The notes below the pieces were generated by a model. It was not told the DNA's origin. It worked only from the letters and a program-made list of their open reading frames with translations, and ran no database searches. Positions 50,306 to 63,000 of a stretch of DNA of 64,000 bases are shown here, piece by piece. The stretch spans positions 26,389,001-26,453,000 of the forward strand of contig CM076147.1 in NCBI GenBank assembly GCA_038025085.1. Reading direction: 5' to 3'. This DNA is from Tetragonia tetragonoides. Taxonomy: Eukaryota > Streptophyta > Magnoliopsida > Caryophyllales > Aizoaceae. The translations under genes were made by a program, and so were the position numbers. The first letter of the stretch is position 1; each line of letters starts with the position of its first letter.

Positions 50306-52441
50306 CTATGTTCCCTTTAAGGCAGCGAGTTCTCGTGGAAGACACTGGGATTCTTGGTCACTAAATTTGGTAGACATGATTGGCTCTAGCGTTTCCCCCA
50401 TAAATTCAATGTCCAATTGGCACCCATGTGCTTGCATATCATCAACATTCAGATAGGCTTCTTGCGGCATCTTGTGGAAATATTTTTCTTGCAGGCCTTG
50501 AGTCACCTTGAGCACAACTTCTTTTTCTGAAAGCTTGTTTCTAACTTTATCATATTGGGCACTCCATCTTGACCAGTATCTGGTGAAGGTTTCTCCAGGA
50601 AATTGCTCTACCTTTTCGAGTTTTACTGCTTCAATGTCATTATCGTTGTATGCGCGCGCCCAAACCAAAAATTTATTGCATAGTATATACCAATTGCCCA
50701 TTTGTTTTATAGTCAAACCATAATACCACTCAAGAGCATCACCTTCTAAGCTGAGGTTAAACAGGGGTGCATGCGATTCTTCATTAAGTGATGATAGATA
50801 GAGCATTTGAACATACTCTCGAAGATGAATCATCGGGTCTCTTTTTTCCCTGAACAACCTAAATTTAGGAATGCTTGTACCACGGGGAAGGCGAAATCCT
50901 GGAAAGAGTAGCATCTCTCCTATATCAGGTTTAATTCCAGATACGCGGTCGATATTCCAGTTGGCTGGTTGTTTGCTACCGGAGGGTCCCTTTATTACAT
51001 GGCCTATCTTAGGAGAGGAAGGCTCATACTCTTCATTTTCTATCTCTCGTTCATCTTCAGGCGTAGGATTTACCTTAGACCCGACCCATTGAATATGTAC
51101 ATCCCTATCTTCGATAGACATGGTACCAATCATAATATCATCATGTGACATATCCATCATGATCTCATTGTGATCTCTTGAAGGAAATGTATCAATATGA
51201 GTCTGGATATTGGTGATTAAATCAGTAGGATCACTATCAAAATTGTCATTGGATAGGGCAAAGATGCTCGACTGGTTGGAATCGACTCGAGTTGTATCCA
51301 CAGTGAACTTTTCGGACTCTATTAGATCTTGGATTTTATGCTTGAGAGGAACGCAATCCTCTGTGCTATGGCCAGCAAACTGGTGGTATTCACATAGAGA
51401 ATTGGGATCTTGACTGGGCCTGAGAGTGGGCAGAGGTTGCCTCGGTGGTGGTAACTGCAATAATCCTTTGCTAGTAAGTCTTTGTAGGGCTTGTGCGTAA
51501 CTCATGCCTATGGGGGAAAACTTCCTCCTATAATTAAGTCGAAAGGGTTTCGACGTGATATTTGTGATCTCTGCACCCTCGACTTGCCCTGATTTCCTCT
51601 TCAACCGAGAGCTCAATCTTTCTTCCTCTTTCTTCGCTACATTCTTGAGGACATCTTCAATTATCGACCCTGTAGAGATTAAGGCCTTGAAAGAGGGAAA
51701 ATATTGATACATCATCTTCTCTTTAATGTTTGGAATGAGATTTCGAACTATTATCTGGATTTGTTCCTCTTCCGTTGGCCGATTAATCATTTGGCTAGCC
51801 TTTGCTCTCCATCTACTAATGAAGGTAGAGAATGTTTCATTAGGATACTGGTAAGTTGTTTCAAGATCCCTCTTGGTCACATCAACCTCTTCATTGTATT
51901 TGTATTGCTGTATGAATTCCCGGACGATATTGGACCAAGTAGCTTTCTTTGAATTCTCAAGCTGAAAGAACCATTGGGCTGCTGCCCCATCTAGATATTG
52001 CTGAAAGAGCTGAGCAATCAATTCTTCTGATACACCCCATGGACTCATTCCCCCTACATACATTTTAAGGAAAGTCGTGGGACTTCCCGTGCCATTGAAT
52101 TTCGATATATTGGGCATCTTAAAACCATTCGGGAGACGGGCTGTTGGAAATAGAGCTAGTCCATGAATATCGAGCCACGGCTCGGCAATTGTCATTCCCT
52201 TCAATACTTCTTTCAACTTTCTAACATCCTCACTCAGTTTATCATCTCCGGCTACAGAACCTGTTTCAAGGTTAAATGGGGTGTCACCAGCTAGTGTCCT
52301 CTGGTCAGGTTCTCTGTTCAAATGAGTAAGAGTTTGTTCCATCATGTCCTGACGAGACAATAGCAACTGTATCATTTCCCTTATTTCAGTAAGAGCATCT
52401 GGTGGAGGAGGTGGAGGATTCTGATCAGGTATATCTTCCAT
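50306..52441 (-). CDS. Retrotransposon Gag with two tandem gag modules
   Basis: The minus-strand ORF is open from 52594, but the likely start is the ATG at 52441-52439 (MEDIPDQNPPPPPPDALTEI), giving 711 aa. Residues about 109-260 are a retrotransposon gag domain (FNGTGSPTTFLKMYVG, LDGAAAQWFFQL, FSTFISRWRAKASQM). A Cys/His finger-like CEYHQFAGHSTEDC lies at about 350, followed by KHKIQDLIE. A second gag domain at about 520-690 repeats the plan (PKFRLFREKRDPMIHLREYV, LEGDALEWYYGL, FTRYWSRWSAQYDKV), and its finger follows out of frame at 49891-50300. Gag forms the virus-like particle and packages the RNA. The ORF ends with TAG at 50306-50308, earlier than the module would need, so the gene is probably decayed at its end. 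Confidence 0.8.
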   Translation of the reverse strand: MEDIPDQNPPPPPPDALTEIREMIQLLLSRQDMMEQTLTHLNREPDQRTLAGDTPFNLETGSVAGDDKLSEDVRKLKEVLKGMTIAEPWLDIHGLALFPTARLPNGFKMPNISKFNGTGSPTTFLKMYVGGMSPWGVSEELIAQLFQQYLDGAAAQWFFQLENSKKATWSNIVREFIQQYKYNEEVDVTKRDLETTYQYPNETFSTFISRWRAKASQMINRPTEEEQIQIIVRNLIPNIKEKMMYQYFPSFKALISTGSIIEDVLKNVAKKEEERLSSRLKRKSGQVEGAEITNITSKPFRLNYRRKFSPIGMSYAQALQRLTSKGLLQLPPPRQPLPTLRPSQDPNSLCEYHQFAGHSTEDCVPLKHKIQDLIESEKFTVDTTRVDSNQSSIFALSNDNFDSDPTDLITNIQTHIDTFPSRDHNEIMMDMSHDDIMIGTMSIEDRDVHIQWVGSKVNPTPEDEREIENEEYEPSSPKIGHVIKGPSGSKQPANWNIDRVSGIKPDIGEMLLFPGFRLPRGTSIPKFRLFREKRDPMIHLREYVQMLYLSSLNEESHAPLFNLSLEGDALEWYYGLTIKQMGNWYILCNKFLVWARAYNDNDIEAVKLEKVEQFPGETFTRYWSRWSAQYDKVRNKLSEKEVVLKVTQGLQEKYFHKMPQEAYLNVDDMQAHGCQLDIEFMGETLEPIMSTKFSDQESQCLPRELAALKGT

Positions 52442-52599
52442 ACTTGATTGTGGTGAGAAGATATTGCGGAAGAGGGTGAATGAAGTGGTTGATGTAGTGG
52501 CCTTTGACAATGAAGATGAGCTAGGTATCGGAGAAGTCCGAATGAGTCTGGTGGAGGGACGAACCCAACAGGTAGACCTGTCATGAAAATGCAAGGTTA

Positions 52600-53298
52600 G
52601 AATGGTTCATGAGAAAATCACTGTATTGACTTGGAGGATAAACATTTTTTTTTTGAAAACACATTTTCTTTTTTTTTTTTTTTTGAAATGAGTATGTACA
52701 TTTTTTGAAGAAACCATTTTCTTTTTTTGAAAATAGAGGTTTTTCGGGAAAGTCCTTTGAAATGAATTTTCTCGCGAAAGAGAGTTTTTGTTTTGAAAAC
52801 ATTTTTTTTTTTGGATGATGATATGCATGAGATGCATGAATGCAATGGATGTATAGTGCCGGACTGACTCAATAAATAAATACAAGTAACCGACTCAAGC
52901 ATGCATCGGTCCCAAGTGCTCCTAAAGCTGATCTATATACGATATTTTCAGGTGCCTCATTTCACTTAGTTTTTGGAGTACACACACACAGGACTAGGCA
53001 CTCCATGAACACCAATATGTGTGGTAGTTTCCTTAATATTTTATTGGTTAGCGAATCTGGCGCTCACTCCATGAACGGGTGACCAGCCTACAAAAGTAGT
53101 AAATTGAGATCGCGTGTGTGTGTGGGGACCATTTTTTCAAACAAGCATTCCAAACACATGTAATTTTCACATATGTACATGATATATACAAAATATATAC
53201 AATATATAAACAAAAGACATTTCCTAATATCATTCAATTTGCTTTCAAAGGGATACAACGTACTTTCAGATTTAGACCTCTTATAAAAATCCACATAT
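52600..53298 (-). other. 5' leader of the LTR retrotransposon
   Basis: The stretch between the primer-binding site and gag has no conserved ORF. It holds A/T-runs (52645-52685, 52800-52815) and a CACACACA patch near 52981. Confidence 0.6.
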
Positions 53299-53315
53299 CC
53301 CCAGCAGAGTCGCCA
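53299..53315 (-). other. Primer-binding site
   Basis: On minus, three bases after the 5' LTR, TGGCGACTCTGCTGGGG begins with TGG, the complement of a tRNA 3' CCA. The sequence resembles sites of Ogre/Tat elements; the exact tRNA (possibly Arg) is not certain. Confidence 0.7.
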
Positions 53316-53318
53316 GTC

Positions 53319-56300
53319 TCTGGGGCCAGATTCTCGGGTTTTCCTGGATTAGGACCCGGGAACCATCGCGATACGCGCCAGAGGCACATCCCACGGAAAT
53401 CGGCCGATTAAAGGGGCCAATTGTCAAGGAATCATCTTAAGGTTCGAAGTCTCCACCTTGTTATGGCCCGAACAAGGACGGGTTTTTACAAAAGAAGAGT
53501 GCCATCTTTTTATGACCCAAACAAGGAAGGATTTTTACAAAAGAAAGGGTTTTATAAACGATTTTAAAGAAAACCATTTAAGAAACCCAAAAGTTGACTC
53601 CATCGCAATAAGGCACGAAAATTCTTTGACTGGTCTGCGAATCAAAGATCTTGGTTCGGGGTCTAGGTTAGAAGGTGCGGACGTCCTCGGACCCGTCTCC
53701 TCCTCCGTACTGAGTACGGGCTCGTTACTAATACGTTGTATCCCATATGAAAGCTTTGAATTGAATTATGTAATGCCTTGAATGATAAAAGAAAAGCACA
53801 TATATGTACACATTGTCACTTAGCACACAGAAAAAGTCGGTTTTGAACCGGTGTATTTGTTTACGTACGGCGGGTTTGGATATTGCAAATACTGCACTAC
53901 GTACCATTCATCGTAGGTCTTGAATCTACTCCTGGATCAAAACCCTTACGTAGTTCTGACCGAGGGATCCGGTCAGTAAGACTCCTTGGGTGCCACTAAG
54001 GCGGGTATGTATGTTCTTTCCCGTAAAGAGGGATATGATTGAGAAACTTATCGGATGACTCGCAACTTAGAGTCGAATTGATCCGAGGAACCCCCTACTC
54101 TCCTCGAAGAAGTAAGGAAAAGCTCAAATGGGATGATTAGCCCGCTCATTCGAGGCGTTCAACCCAACAATATTTGGTAATATACGGGGATCAACCCAAT
54201 TCTCAGCTTTGAGTATAAAGATTAGACTTCTCAAAAATATTCGTTCTTTACTGGGGAATAACATTCATTAGGGATGGATAAATGGATGATTTTTGTATAT
54301 TGTGGGTATGTATTGGTGGGTAATGGCTCAAAGGAGTCTTTCCTATAGGATCCCCCGGGGTGGACAAAGCCAAATAAGAGGGGACGATCAATAATTAGCT
54401 TCTATTCGATCATAGGTATTCCACTGGGAAAAATAGTTGTAATTGGGGAAATGTGGATTCCACTGGGGAATGTGATTTGTATGAAGGTGATTTTATGGAA
54501 TGGTAGGTGGAACATCCATGATCGCGTATAAGCAAATTTCTGATTCTAACCTCGAATTTGGCCCCAGGCCGGGTTGTGTACATAAACGAATACACTGGTT
54601 TTAGAAAACGTTTTTAACATAATATACATCACACAAATGAGAGAAGTTCTTTTTATTTTATTTTTCGAGTTGAATTATTAGGTGGAAGCATATGAATGCA
54701 AATGTGCATAATGTAATTAAAGAGGCCTCAGAATAAACAAATTACAAATCGAGTATTTACAATACAATGTACAAAAAATGTCTAAAAATCCTAAAAGGAG
54801 AAAAAGACTTGATCTTCATTTACATGGCGCCTCCGGGGCTTGATCTTCATCTTCGTCTTCAAAAGTTGGACTTATTCACAAAGGATTGGTTCATTTACAA
54901 AAGACTTGATTTATTTACAAAAGAATTGGTTATTTATAAAAGCGGTTTGAAAGAACCGACAAGGAATTAGTCCAAACGCGACTTCTTGACCCCAAGTTTA
55001 TTTTAATAATTAGTGGGACACACTAATAGAATAAACTGGAGAGTTTCATATTTTTGAGGGTTCATTTGATAATTAAACGAAAATCGTTTATAAAACCGAA
55101 CAAAACCGTTTTTACAATAATCTGGATAGAAGTTCTAAAAATCATATCTCGGTCATAACTCAACCAAATTGAGTGCTTCAAAAGCCTAACTTGGTTTATT
55201 TTACTTCATGTTTCCACTGTAAAAATATCAAGTCAAGAAAGTTGATGATCGGTGATTGGTTCACGATTTACGAGCTTCTGAAAGCCTTTGGACAGATCAT
55301 TGGTTTTTGATTTATTGGGAATTATTTACAAATGATCTATTTCTAATATTTACAAGACTGAGACTAGACTTAAAGGTGGATATGTACACAAACTTTCATG
55401 AGTTTTAGACGAGTCTAAGTCATTTAATATAATTAAACAAATGGACTGTACAAAAGCCTTAATGTTCTAAACTTAACCAAATGTCTTTCATTTTGGCAGA
55501 ACCAAAGTTGGTTTGATTAATTAATTAAAAATCGAAAACACATCTTTATGGAGTATTCCAAATCCTAGATTGGTTCTTAAGGAGTCTATTATCCAAATAA
55601 AAGTTCATCTTTCATTAACGAGGTGCTAAACACCGCAGACTTTTCCGTTAAGTGAACGTTATCATTTCTTGATATATACTCGGTTGGTTAAATTTAGAAT
55701 TAAATCTACTTCGTTAAACTTGAATTCTTCTTTGCAAATTGAAGTAGACACACTAGGGACTTCCTAAAAAAATTATCATAGAAAACACACTATCCTAAGT
55801 AGTTAAACTAAGCCATTTATTTACAAGGTCGAAATCTGAGAAAAGATTCAAAGGGACAACACTTCTTCGTCTTTTCAAAAATTATTTAAAATTCATTTAG
55901 AATCCAAAATGGATGAAATAGGTGACTGTAAATATCTAGGGAAATCCTCTTCAATTTACTCAGAAATAGACCAAGCTCAAAACTTAACCGTTTGTTAGTT
56001 ATTTACATATCTATGGACGTTGATTATTTTTAGACACAGAAACTTCGAAATTCAATTGTGGATGACTGAACCAGTGGATCTGGACGATTTTTATCTCTGT
56101 AGAAATCCCTCTAAACATGGTTTCCTATGGCACTGATTTCATCAAATTCCAACCGTTAGATCTTCATATATCTACAAATGAATTCTACTCTAAAAACTGT
56201 CAACTATCCAATTTATTACAACTTTGTACAAAAATTAAATCCGAGGCCTCTATATTCAAAATGACCTTTTTTTATTCAATTTAAAGTATAAAAAAAATAA

Positions 56301-57621
56301 AAATGGTGATGAGAAAGAGAGAAACATTCATTGATCACACAATTTTGGGTCAAACAACTCTCTTCCTCACCGCAAAAAATCACTCTCTACAAGCTGGATC
56401 TAAGTCCCCCATGGAGACGGGTTCGCGTGGGCACTTGAACCCTTACCTAGGAATTTTTGGCCGCTCAAAAAATAGGGTGATTCATGCCCACACCTATAAA
56501 GAGTCCAACCGGTGAAAATGGGACTATTAAGGGGGGATAATAGTGTTTAATAGCAATTTATATACAAAATGAAATGGTTAGTAAAAACACATAGAAAATA
56601 AATAATTGAAGGAGAGAGATAAAAGATTACCCTTGCGTAGATCTAGAAATCTCAAAATCTTCAAAATTAAGTTAATTAGTACAAACGCCCTTTAGTTTGC
56701 ACTAACTAGATTAAAAAAAAGAAGTTTTAGAAATAGAAGAAGTTTTTAGAAAACCTTCAAAAGTTGAAGTAAGTTGAAAAGATGATAGGAAAAACTAGAG
56801 AGAGAAGTAGAGATTTTAAGAAGTAGAGATGAGAAAGAGGCAAAGGGCTTTTAGGTTAGTTTTTTGGGGGGTATTTATAAGGGGGGAAGATGAGGGGTGA
56901 ATTAGGGTTAGGAAATGGAGGGTGGGATTTTGGGAAAGTGTATGGTGAGATGGGGGGTGAGAGAATGTGGATGGGAGAGTGACAAATGTCACCTTTGTGA
57001 TGATGGAAAGAAGATGGGAGAATCTTGTGAGGTGGAAGTGAGTAGGAAAGAGAAAAGATGAGATAAGGTGGGAGAGAAAATAGAAAAGGGAAAAACAAAA
57101 ACAAAATAAAACGTAATTAAAAAAAAAGAAAATAAAAACGTGGGGGGGGGGAATAAAATTTTTTCTTTTTCTTCTCTTTTTTCGGTTGTGAGGGGGGAAT
57201 TTTTTTTGATTTTTATTTAACTTTTTGGGTTGGGGGTTAATTCATGGAAAATGAAAGGGTATTTTGGTATTTCTATTTGATATCATTATTCCCTTTTGTC
57301 TTTATCTATTGGATGGGAACATGGGAATATTGTGAGGCCATGCATGACATTATATGGAATGATGTCATGCATGACATCATAATTCCAATCCTTATTTATT
57401 TTTGTATTTTCTCTTTTATATTCTTTTTTGGATTTTTGATTTATTTTCTCTTTTGGCTTTGGGTTTTGGGCTTTGCTTTGCTAATGGGTTGGGTAACCTT
57501 ATGGACCCTAAATGCCTTTTTTAGCCCAAATGACTTATTTAATTAGGGTAATTACAGTTAATGCTAATATTAACTGTAATAATTATTTAAAAGAAATACA
57601 AGTCAAAATTCGGCGTCTACA
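53319..57621 (-). repeat. 5' LTR, 4.3 kb, full-length version
   Basis: Reads on minus TGTAGACGCCGAATTTTGAC...GGCCCCAGA (terminal CA mutated to GA). The part missing from the 3' LTR (53948-55800) is AT-rich and non-coding. Near the outer end the + strand has a repeated CACCTTGTTATG/ACAAGGANGG pair at 53453-53545, also present in the other LTR. A GC/T-rich block at 57117-57250 is specific to this LTR. Confidence 0.85.
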
Positions 57622-57830
57622 GACTCATTACTTTAGTAATGACAAACTTCAAGTTTAGTTATGATTAACCTTATTTTTAGCAATGATATTCATCAGTGAA
57701 AACTAGTATGATATATAGTTGTAAGACTTGTAACAAAATAATATTAAATTTAGAAAAACAAAAAAACATAGGTCACACTTAAAGAAAGATTAAGAAAACA
57801 AAAGTCTCTAAGCACAACAATAACCCAACA

Positions 57831-57831
<1 letters not shown>

Positions 57832-57928
<97 letters not shown>
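57832..57928. repeat. (TAT)n microsatellite
   Basis: About 97 bp of uninterrupted trinucleotide repeat between the LTR element and the LINE. Poly-Asn and poly-Ile ORFs across it are artefacts. Confidence 0.95.
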
Positions 57929-57929
<1 letters not shown>

Positions 57930-58323
57930 GAGAATGTTTGTAAGGTATACTGAAATTTGATGTGTAATTAATGAGAACAATTGAGATTTCAACAATTATA
58001 TTAAAGCATACTATCTGACGAATTTGAATGTAAATTACGATTCTAGTGTACGATTTATATTCCAATCCAAAAGAACATGTCCAATATTAGTCAATACTAA
58101 TGTATGATCTAGTTTATTCTGTAACTAAAGTTAGAAGGTACAAAAGTTAAGTTAATTTTTGTCTTCTGTAATTTTCTATTATTTTATTTGGTTATGTCTA
58201 ATGTAATGACAGTTTTACATAGTTCGAACTAAAGAATTATTTAGCTCAAACCAAATACCTTTTTGTCAACCAAACAATTACTTACTTTATGCATGTATGA
58301 CATAATTGAAGTTTACCTATGAC
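57929..58323. other. No gene recognised
   Basis: AT-rich spacer between the LTR element and the LINE. Confidence 0.3.
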
Positions 58324-58403
58324 TAGTATTGTTTTTAATAAAAAAGACGGTTTGAGAGTCTGTTTGCTCCCGAGGTGCATGATACTTGCTCCTTGTTTCC
58401 GCC

Positions 58404-60061
58404 ATAGAAGGCAAAAAGAGAGGACGACCCAAGAAAACAATTCCACAGGCTGAGAAAGCAACTTCTTCCGATTCGATTGATGGTGTTGGAGTCCTAAATA
58501 AGCCAGGAACTCAAGCGAATGAGAAGACCCAGCTGAATACCCCGAAACCAAAGTCGCCATTAACGCTGAATGAATTCTTGCCTGAGAATCTTCGTGATTC
58601 AAGGGTTAGGGTTTCTGAGACTACAGCTGAGACACAAGCAGGTAATCTTGATTTCCCCGCTTTTACTTGTGATGAAGTGGAGAAATTAGGGTTTGTTGCG
58701 ACTCGTAATTCTGATACCAGTAAGCCTATAGAAGATGTTCTTAATGGAGATGGGGATGGTATAGGTAGTATTGGGTCTCAATCTGGGGGCATTACTACCA
58801 TTATTGAACATGTTGCTACTGAAATTCCTATTACTGATAATGCTATCATTAATGGTGATGAACTTAATAAGGAACAAAGGGGCAAGGGTCAATGGTCTAA
58901 ATCCAAGAAATGGGTTAATGAAAACAGAAATGCAAAGGGTATTTCCCTGGAATATGTGCCTCATGTTAATGATAGTGAAACTGTCGAAATTAATTTTGAA
59001 GATATTGAGGGGGAAATAGCTTATTGGAAGAATGCTCTTGTTGGGTTTGTCATGGGGGGTGACTCTAAACTGACTATTGTTCAAACTTACATTGATAAGA
59101 ATTGGGCCATGTGGCTAAGACAAAGGTGGATTATCATAACAAGGGGTGGTTCTACATCCTGTTTCAGAATCCAGAGGATAGAGATTTGATTTTGAAAGGA
59201 GGTCCCTGGTCTATCAGTAATAGAACTTTCCTATTGAGACCATGGGCTGAGGATTTTAGTCTTGACAAGGTTGAGATGAGTAGAGTGTCAGTCTGGATTC
59301 GTTTTCCTGGACTGGATGTACAATTTTGGTCTGCAAAGGGTCTAATCAAGTTAGCAAGTAAACTAGGCTTTCCTTTGTTTGCAGATAAGTTTACTTCTGA
59401 AAAAGATCAAATCTCATATGTAAGAGTTCTTGTGGATGTAGATGTGAGTAAGGATTTGCTAGAATTTGTTTCAGTGGCTTCCCCTTTTCTGGGAAAGTTC
59501 AAACAGTCTGTATTCTATGACTGGGTGCCTTTCTTCTGCACATCTTGTAGACAGCTTGGGCACACTAGTCACCAGTGCAGGAAGAATAAAGGCAAGAATA
59601 AGGCTAAGGCTGGTATTGCTACAAGGCAGGAGGGTAACAATAGGGAACTAAACAAGGGTGTGAGAGTAGAGCCTGGTATAGTAACAGGTCAGACAGTGGA
59701 AGCATCTTTTGCTGTACCTGTAGTGGTTGTTGAAGAGCCTGGGGTAACACTTGCAGTGGAGGACTCACCTATAGTTACATCTGTAGGTACACCTGTGATA
59801 AAGGTGACATTTGAGATGGGTGAGAATCAGAACCTTGAGCAGTTCCAGCTGGTGACTAGACAGAAGTCTGTTGGGAAGAGGCAAATTGCAGGGAGTGCTT
59901 TGAGAGCAGGTATGCTTAGGATGAAGAACCATTTTGAGGTACTGCAGGATAAAGCTATCTCTGCATTTGAGAAAAGAAGTGATAATTTTGCTACTGAAGT
60001 TAATCCTAACACAGTAGGCAGGACTCCTAACCTAGGTGGTGATACCTCTGTTGGGGTATAA
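58404..60061 (+). pseudogene. LINE ORF1 (DUF4283/zinc-knuckle RNA-binding protein), broken
   Basis: The frame is open from about 58404, where ATAGAAGGC may be a mutated ATG start (inference), followed by a basic GKKRGRPKK stretch. A one-base loss near 59104 moves the frame. The second part has the DUF4283-like core (GWFYILFQNPEDRDLILKGG, PWSISNRTFLLRPW, VWIRFPGLD) and a CCHC knuckle CTSCRQLGHTSHQC (about 59538-59580). It ends in a Val-rich, low-complexity tail with TAA/TGA at about 60059-60063, overlapping the start of ORF2. ORF1 proteins bind the element RNA. Confidence 0.8.
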
Positions 60062-63000
60062 TGATAATAACCTCATGGAATGTGAGGGGCCTCAATGAGC
60101 CCCTCAAGCAGCAAGAGGTAAGATCTTTCCTCTTGGCTAACAAAGTTGATCTTGTTGGTTTGCTTGAAACCAAGATTAAGGCCAATAAGGCTAGTAGGGT
60201 AGTGAAGAAGTATTTTCCTAAATGGAAAGCTTGTTTCAATTATAATGATCACTATTATGGGTGTGTCTGGGTTCTTTGGAATCCTATGAAGGTTGATGTG
60301 TGTGTTCTGAAGACCTCTAGCCAGGAAATTCACTGCAGGGTGAAGTCCTTAAGCAGTTCTTTTTCTTGTATTGCCTCCTTCATTTATGCAGCTAATAGTG
60401 GAGCTATTAGACAACAAATTTGGAGTGAGTTGGTGAGTCCTAGTGAGCCCTGGTTGGTGATGGGAGATTTCAATGTGGTTCTCAAGGCTGAGGAGAAGTT
60501 GAGTTCTGTGGGCATTGTTGAATCTGAGGTTGATGATTTTGTTGATTGCACTGCTGCTTGTGGCCTACAAGATCTTCAGGCTTCTGGTGCTTTTTATACT
60601 TGGACCAATAAACAGCAAGATGGTGATAGGGTGTGGAGCAAGTTGGATAGAGCTATGGTGAATGGGCATTGGGTGATGCAAGGAATGAATCCACTAATTC
60701 TTTTCTTCCTGCAGGTCTCTCCGACCACTCTTCTGCAATGGTCAATATTGTTGAACATAATACCCAAACTCATCGTGCCTTTAAATTTCTAAATTGTTGG
60801 ATCCAGGATCCAAGATTCATGCATATTGTTGAGGATAGCTGGAGTGTTCGTGTTGAGGGTTGTATGATGTATAGAATAATGCAGAAGCTGAAGCTGGTGA
60901 GAAAGAAGATGCAAGAAATGCACAGATCCTCCTATAGCAATATTACCAGGAGAGTACAACTTGCACAGGCTAATCTGTTTGAAGTGCAGAGAAACTTAAT
61001 GGTTGATCCTTTAAATTCTCAGTTGCATGAGAAGGAGAAGGAGACTATAGAACAATATATGAAACTGAAAAAAGCTGAATTGAGTATGTACTATCAGAAA
61101 GCAAAAATTGACCATGTCAAGAAGGCGGATGAGAATGTGGGGTATTTTCATGCTAAAGTTATGGAAAAGAAGGCTATGAAAGGTATTGGGAGTATCAAAG
61201 ACAACAATGGTGTCTTACAGACTGAACCTGAGGAAGTATGTACTGCTTTTCTTGATTACTACCACAGCTTACTGGGCACTGAAGCTGGGGTTCAGCCTAC
61301 TGACCAAACTCACTTTGCAAGAGGGAACCAGTTAACTACTATGCATTGCCAGGTGCTTGAGGCAGAGGTCACAAAAGCAAAAATTCAGGCTGCCATATTC
61401 TCAATTCCTGATGATAAAAGCCCTGGTATGGATGGTTTTACTTCTGCGTTTTTCAAAAAAGCTTGGCGTGTCGTAGGTGATGATTTTTGTACTACTATTC
61501 TGGATGTTTTTTAAAAAAAGAAGTTGTTGAGGCAAGTTAACTCTACATTGATCACTTTGATTCCTAAAATAGACAGCCCTGAATCTGTCACTGAATACAG
61601 ACCTATAGCCTGCTGCTAAGTTTTATATAAAACTTTGACCAAAGTTATTACCAGTAGGATGCAGAGCATATTACCTGATATTATTGGACCTGAACAAAAT
61701 GCTTTCATCAAGGGGCGTAGCATTCATGATAATATTTGTATGGCTCATGAGCTAGTGAAGCATTATGGTAGGAGGGGAATTTCACCTAGGGCTATGATTA
61801 AGGTGGATGTTAAAAAAGCTTATGATTCACTTAGTTGGGAGTTCCTTGAAAAGGTGTTGGTGGGTTTTGGTTTCCCTACTGAATTTGTGAATTTGATTAT
61901 GCTATGTGTGTCCACTGCCACTTATTCTCTGAATATTTATGGGTGTCCAAGAGGGTATTTTCAAGGCAAGAGGGGACTGAGACAGGGAGATCCCATGTCC
62001 CCGTATCTATTTGTTCTATGTATGGAGTACCTCTCTAGATCCTTGAAGAATATTGAGAATGAGTATGCCTTTCACTCACATCCAAGGTGTGCTAGATTGA
62101 ATCTGACACATCTAGCGTTTGCTGATGACTTACTTATTTTTGCTAGAGGAGATGTTAGTTCTATTAAAAGTATTGTTGGAAGATTTCAAGAGTTTTCTGA
62201 TATGTCTGGTCTTCAAGCTAATAAGGCAAAAACTGCTATCTACTTTGGAGGGATAAGTCAGGAAGTGCAGCATCAGATTTTGCAAATCACTGGATTCAGT
62301 GTTGGTGAAATGCCTTTCAGATACTTAGGTGTGCCTTTATCTTCATCTCGCCTTACTAAGCACCTATGCAGACCTCTTCTTGATAAGATTGCCATGAAAA
62401 TTCAACACTGGGCAAACCAGTTCTTGACATATGTAGGAAGAGTTTAATTGTTAAACTCAGTAATCTTTGGTATTCAAACTTACTGGGGGGCTATTTTTGT
62501 ATTTCCTAAAGAAGTTGTAAAGGAGATGGAAAAGCTATGTAGAAACTTCTTTTGGGGCTGTAAAGAAGACAAGAGGAAATGTATGATGATTAGTTGGCAG
62601 AAAATCTGTAAGCCAAAACATTAAGGGGGGTTGAACATAAAGGAAATTCTAAGTTGGAACAAAGCTTGTATCTTGAAGAGATTGTGGTTCATTACTACCA
62701 ATCAAGATACTGTGTGGGTTAATTGGACCAAGATGTATTATCTGAGAAGAGATGATATCTGGCATGTAGGGGAAGATTCATGACTCATGGATGTGGAGAT
62801 CCCTGCAGCACATTAGAGATGAACTTGTTAGAAAGTGTGGGGATTGCATTGTGACTGCTAGTACTCTGAATAGTTGGGCCACTAATGGGAAGTTTTGCAT
62901 AGCTAAAGCATATGATTTCCTAAGGAATGTGGGAAACATAGTGCCCTGGCATAAAGTGGTTGGGGAGACTCTGACTGTGCCTAAGCACAGAATCATTCTT

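Larger units (their letters stand above)
43549..57626 (-). mobile_element. Gag-only Ty3/gypsy-type LTR retrotransposon, 14 kb
   Basis: Flanked by GACTC at 43549-43553 and 57622-57626. The minus-strand 5' LTR is 53319-57621 and the 3' LTR is 43554-45874. A primer-binding site adjoins the 5' LTR, followed by an about 0.7-kb leader and a gag gene with two modules, then about 4 kb of non-coding DNA with tandem repeats. No protease, reverse transcriptase, RNase H or integrase motif was found. Long LTRs starting TGTAGACGCCG and the CEYH...H...C gag finger suggest the Tat/Ogre branch. It would depend on an autonomous partner. Confidence 0.8.

Noticed and set aside
57750..58065. Asn- or Ile-rich ORFs
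   Set aside because: Translation of the (TAT)n tract.
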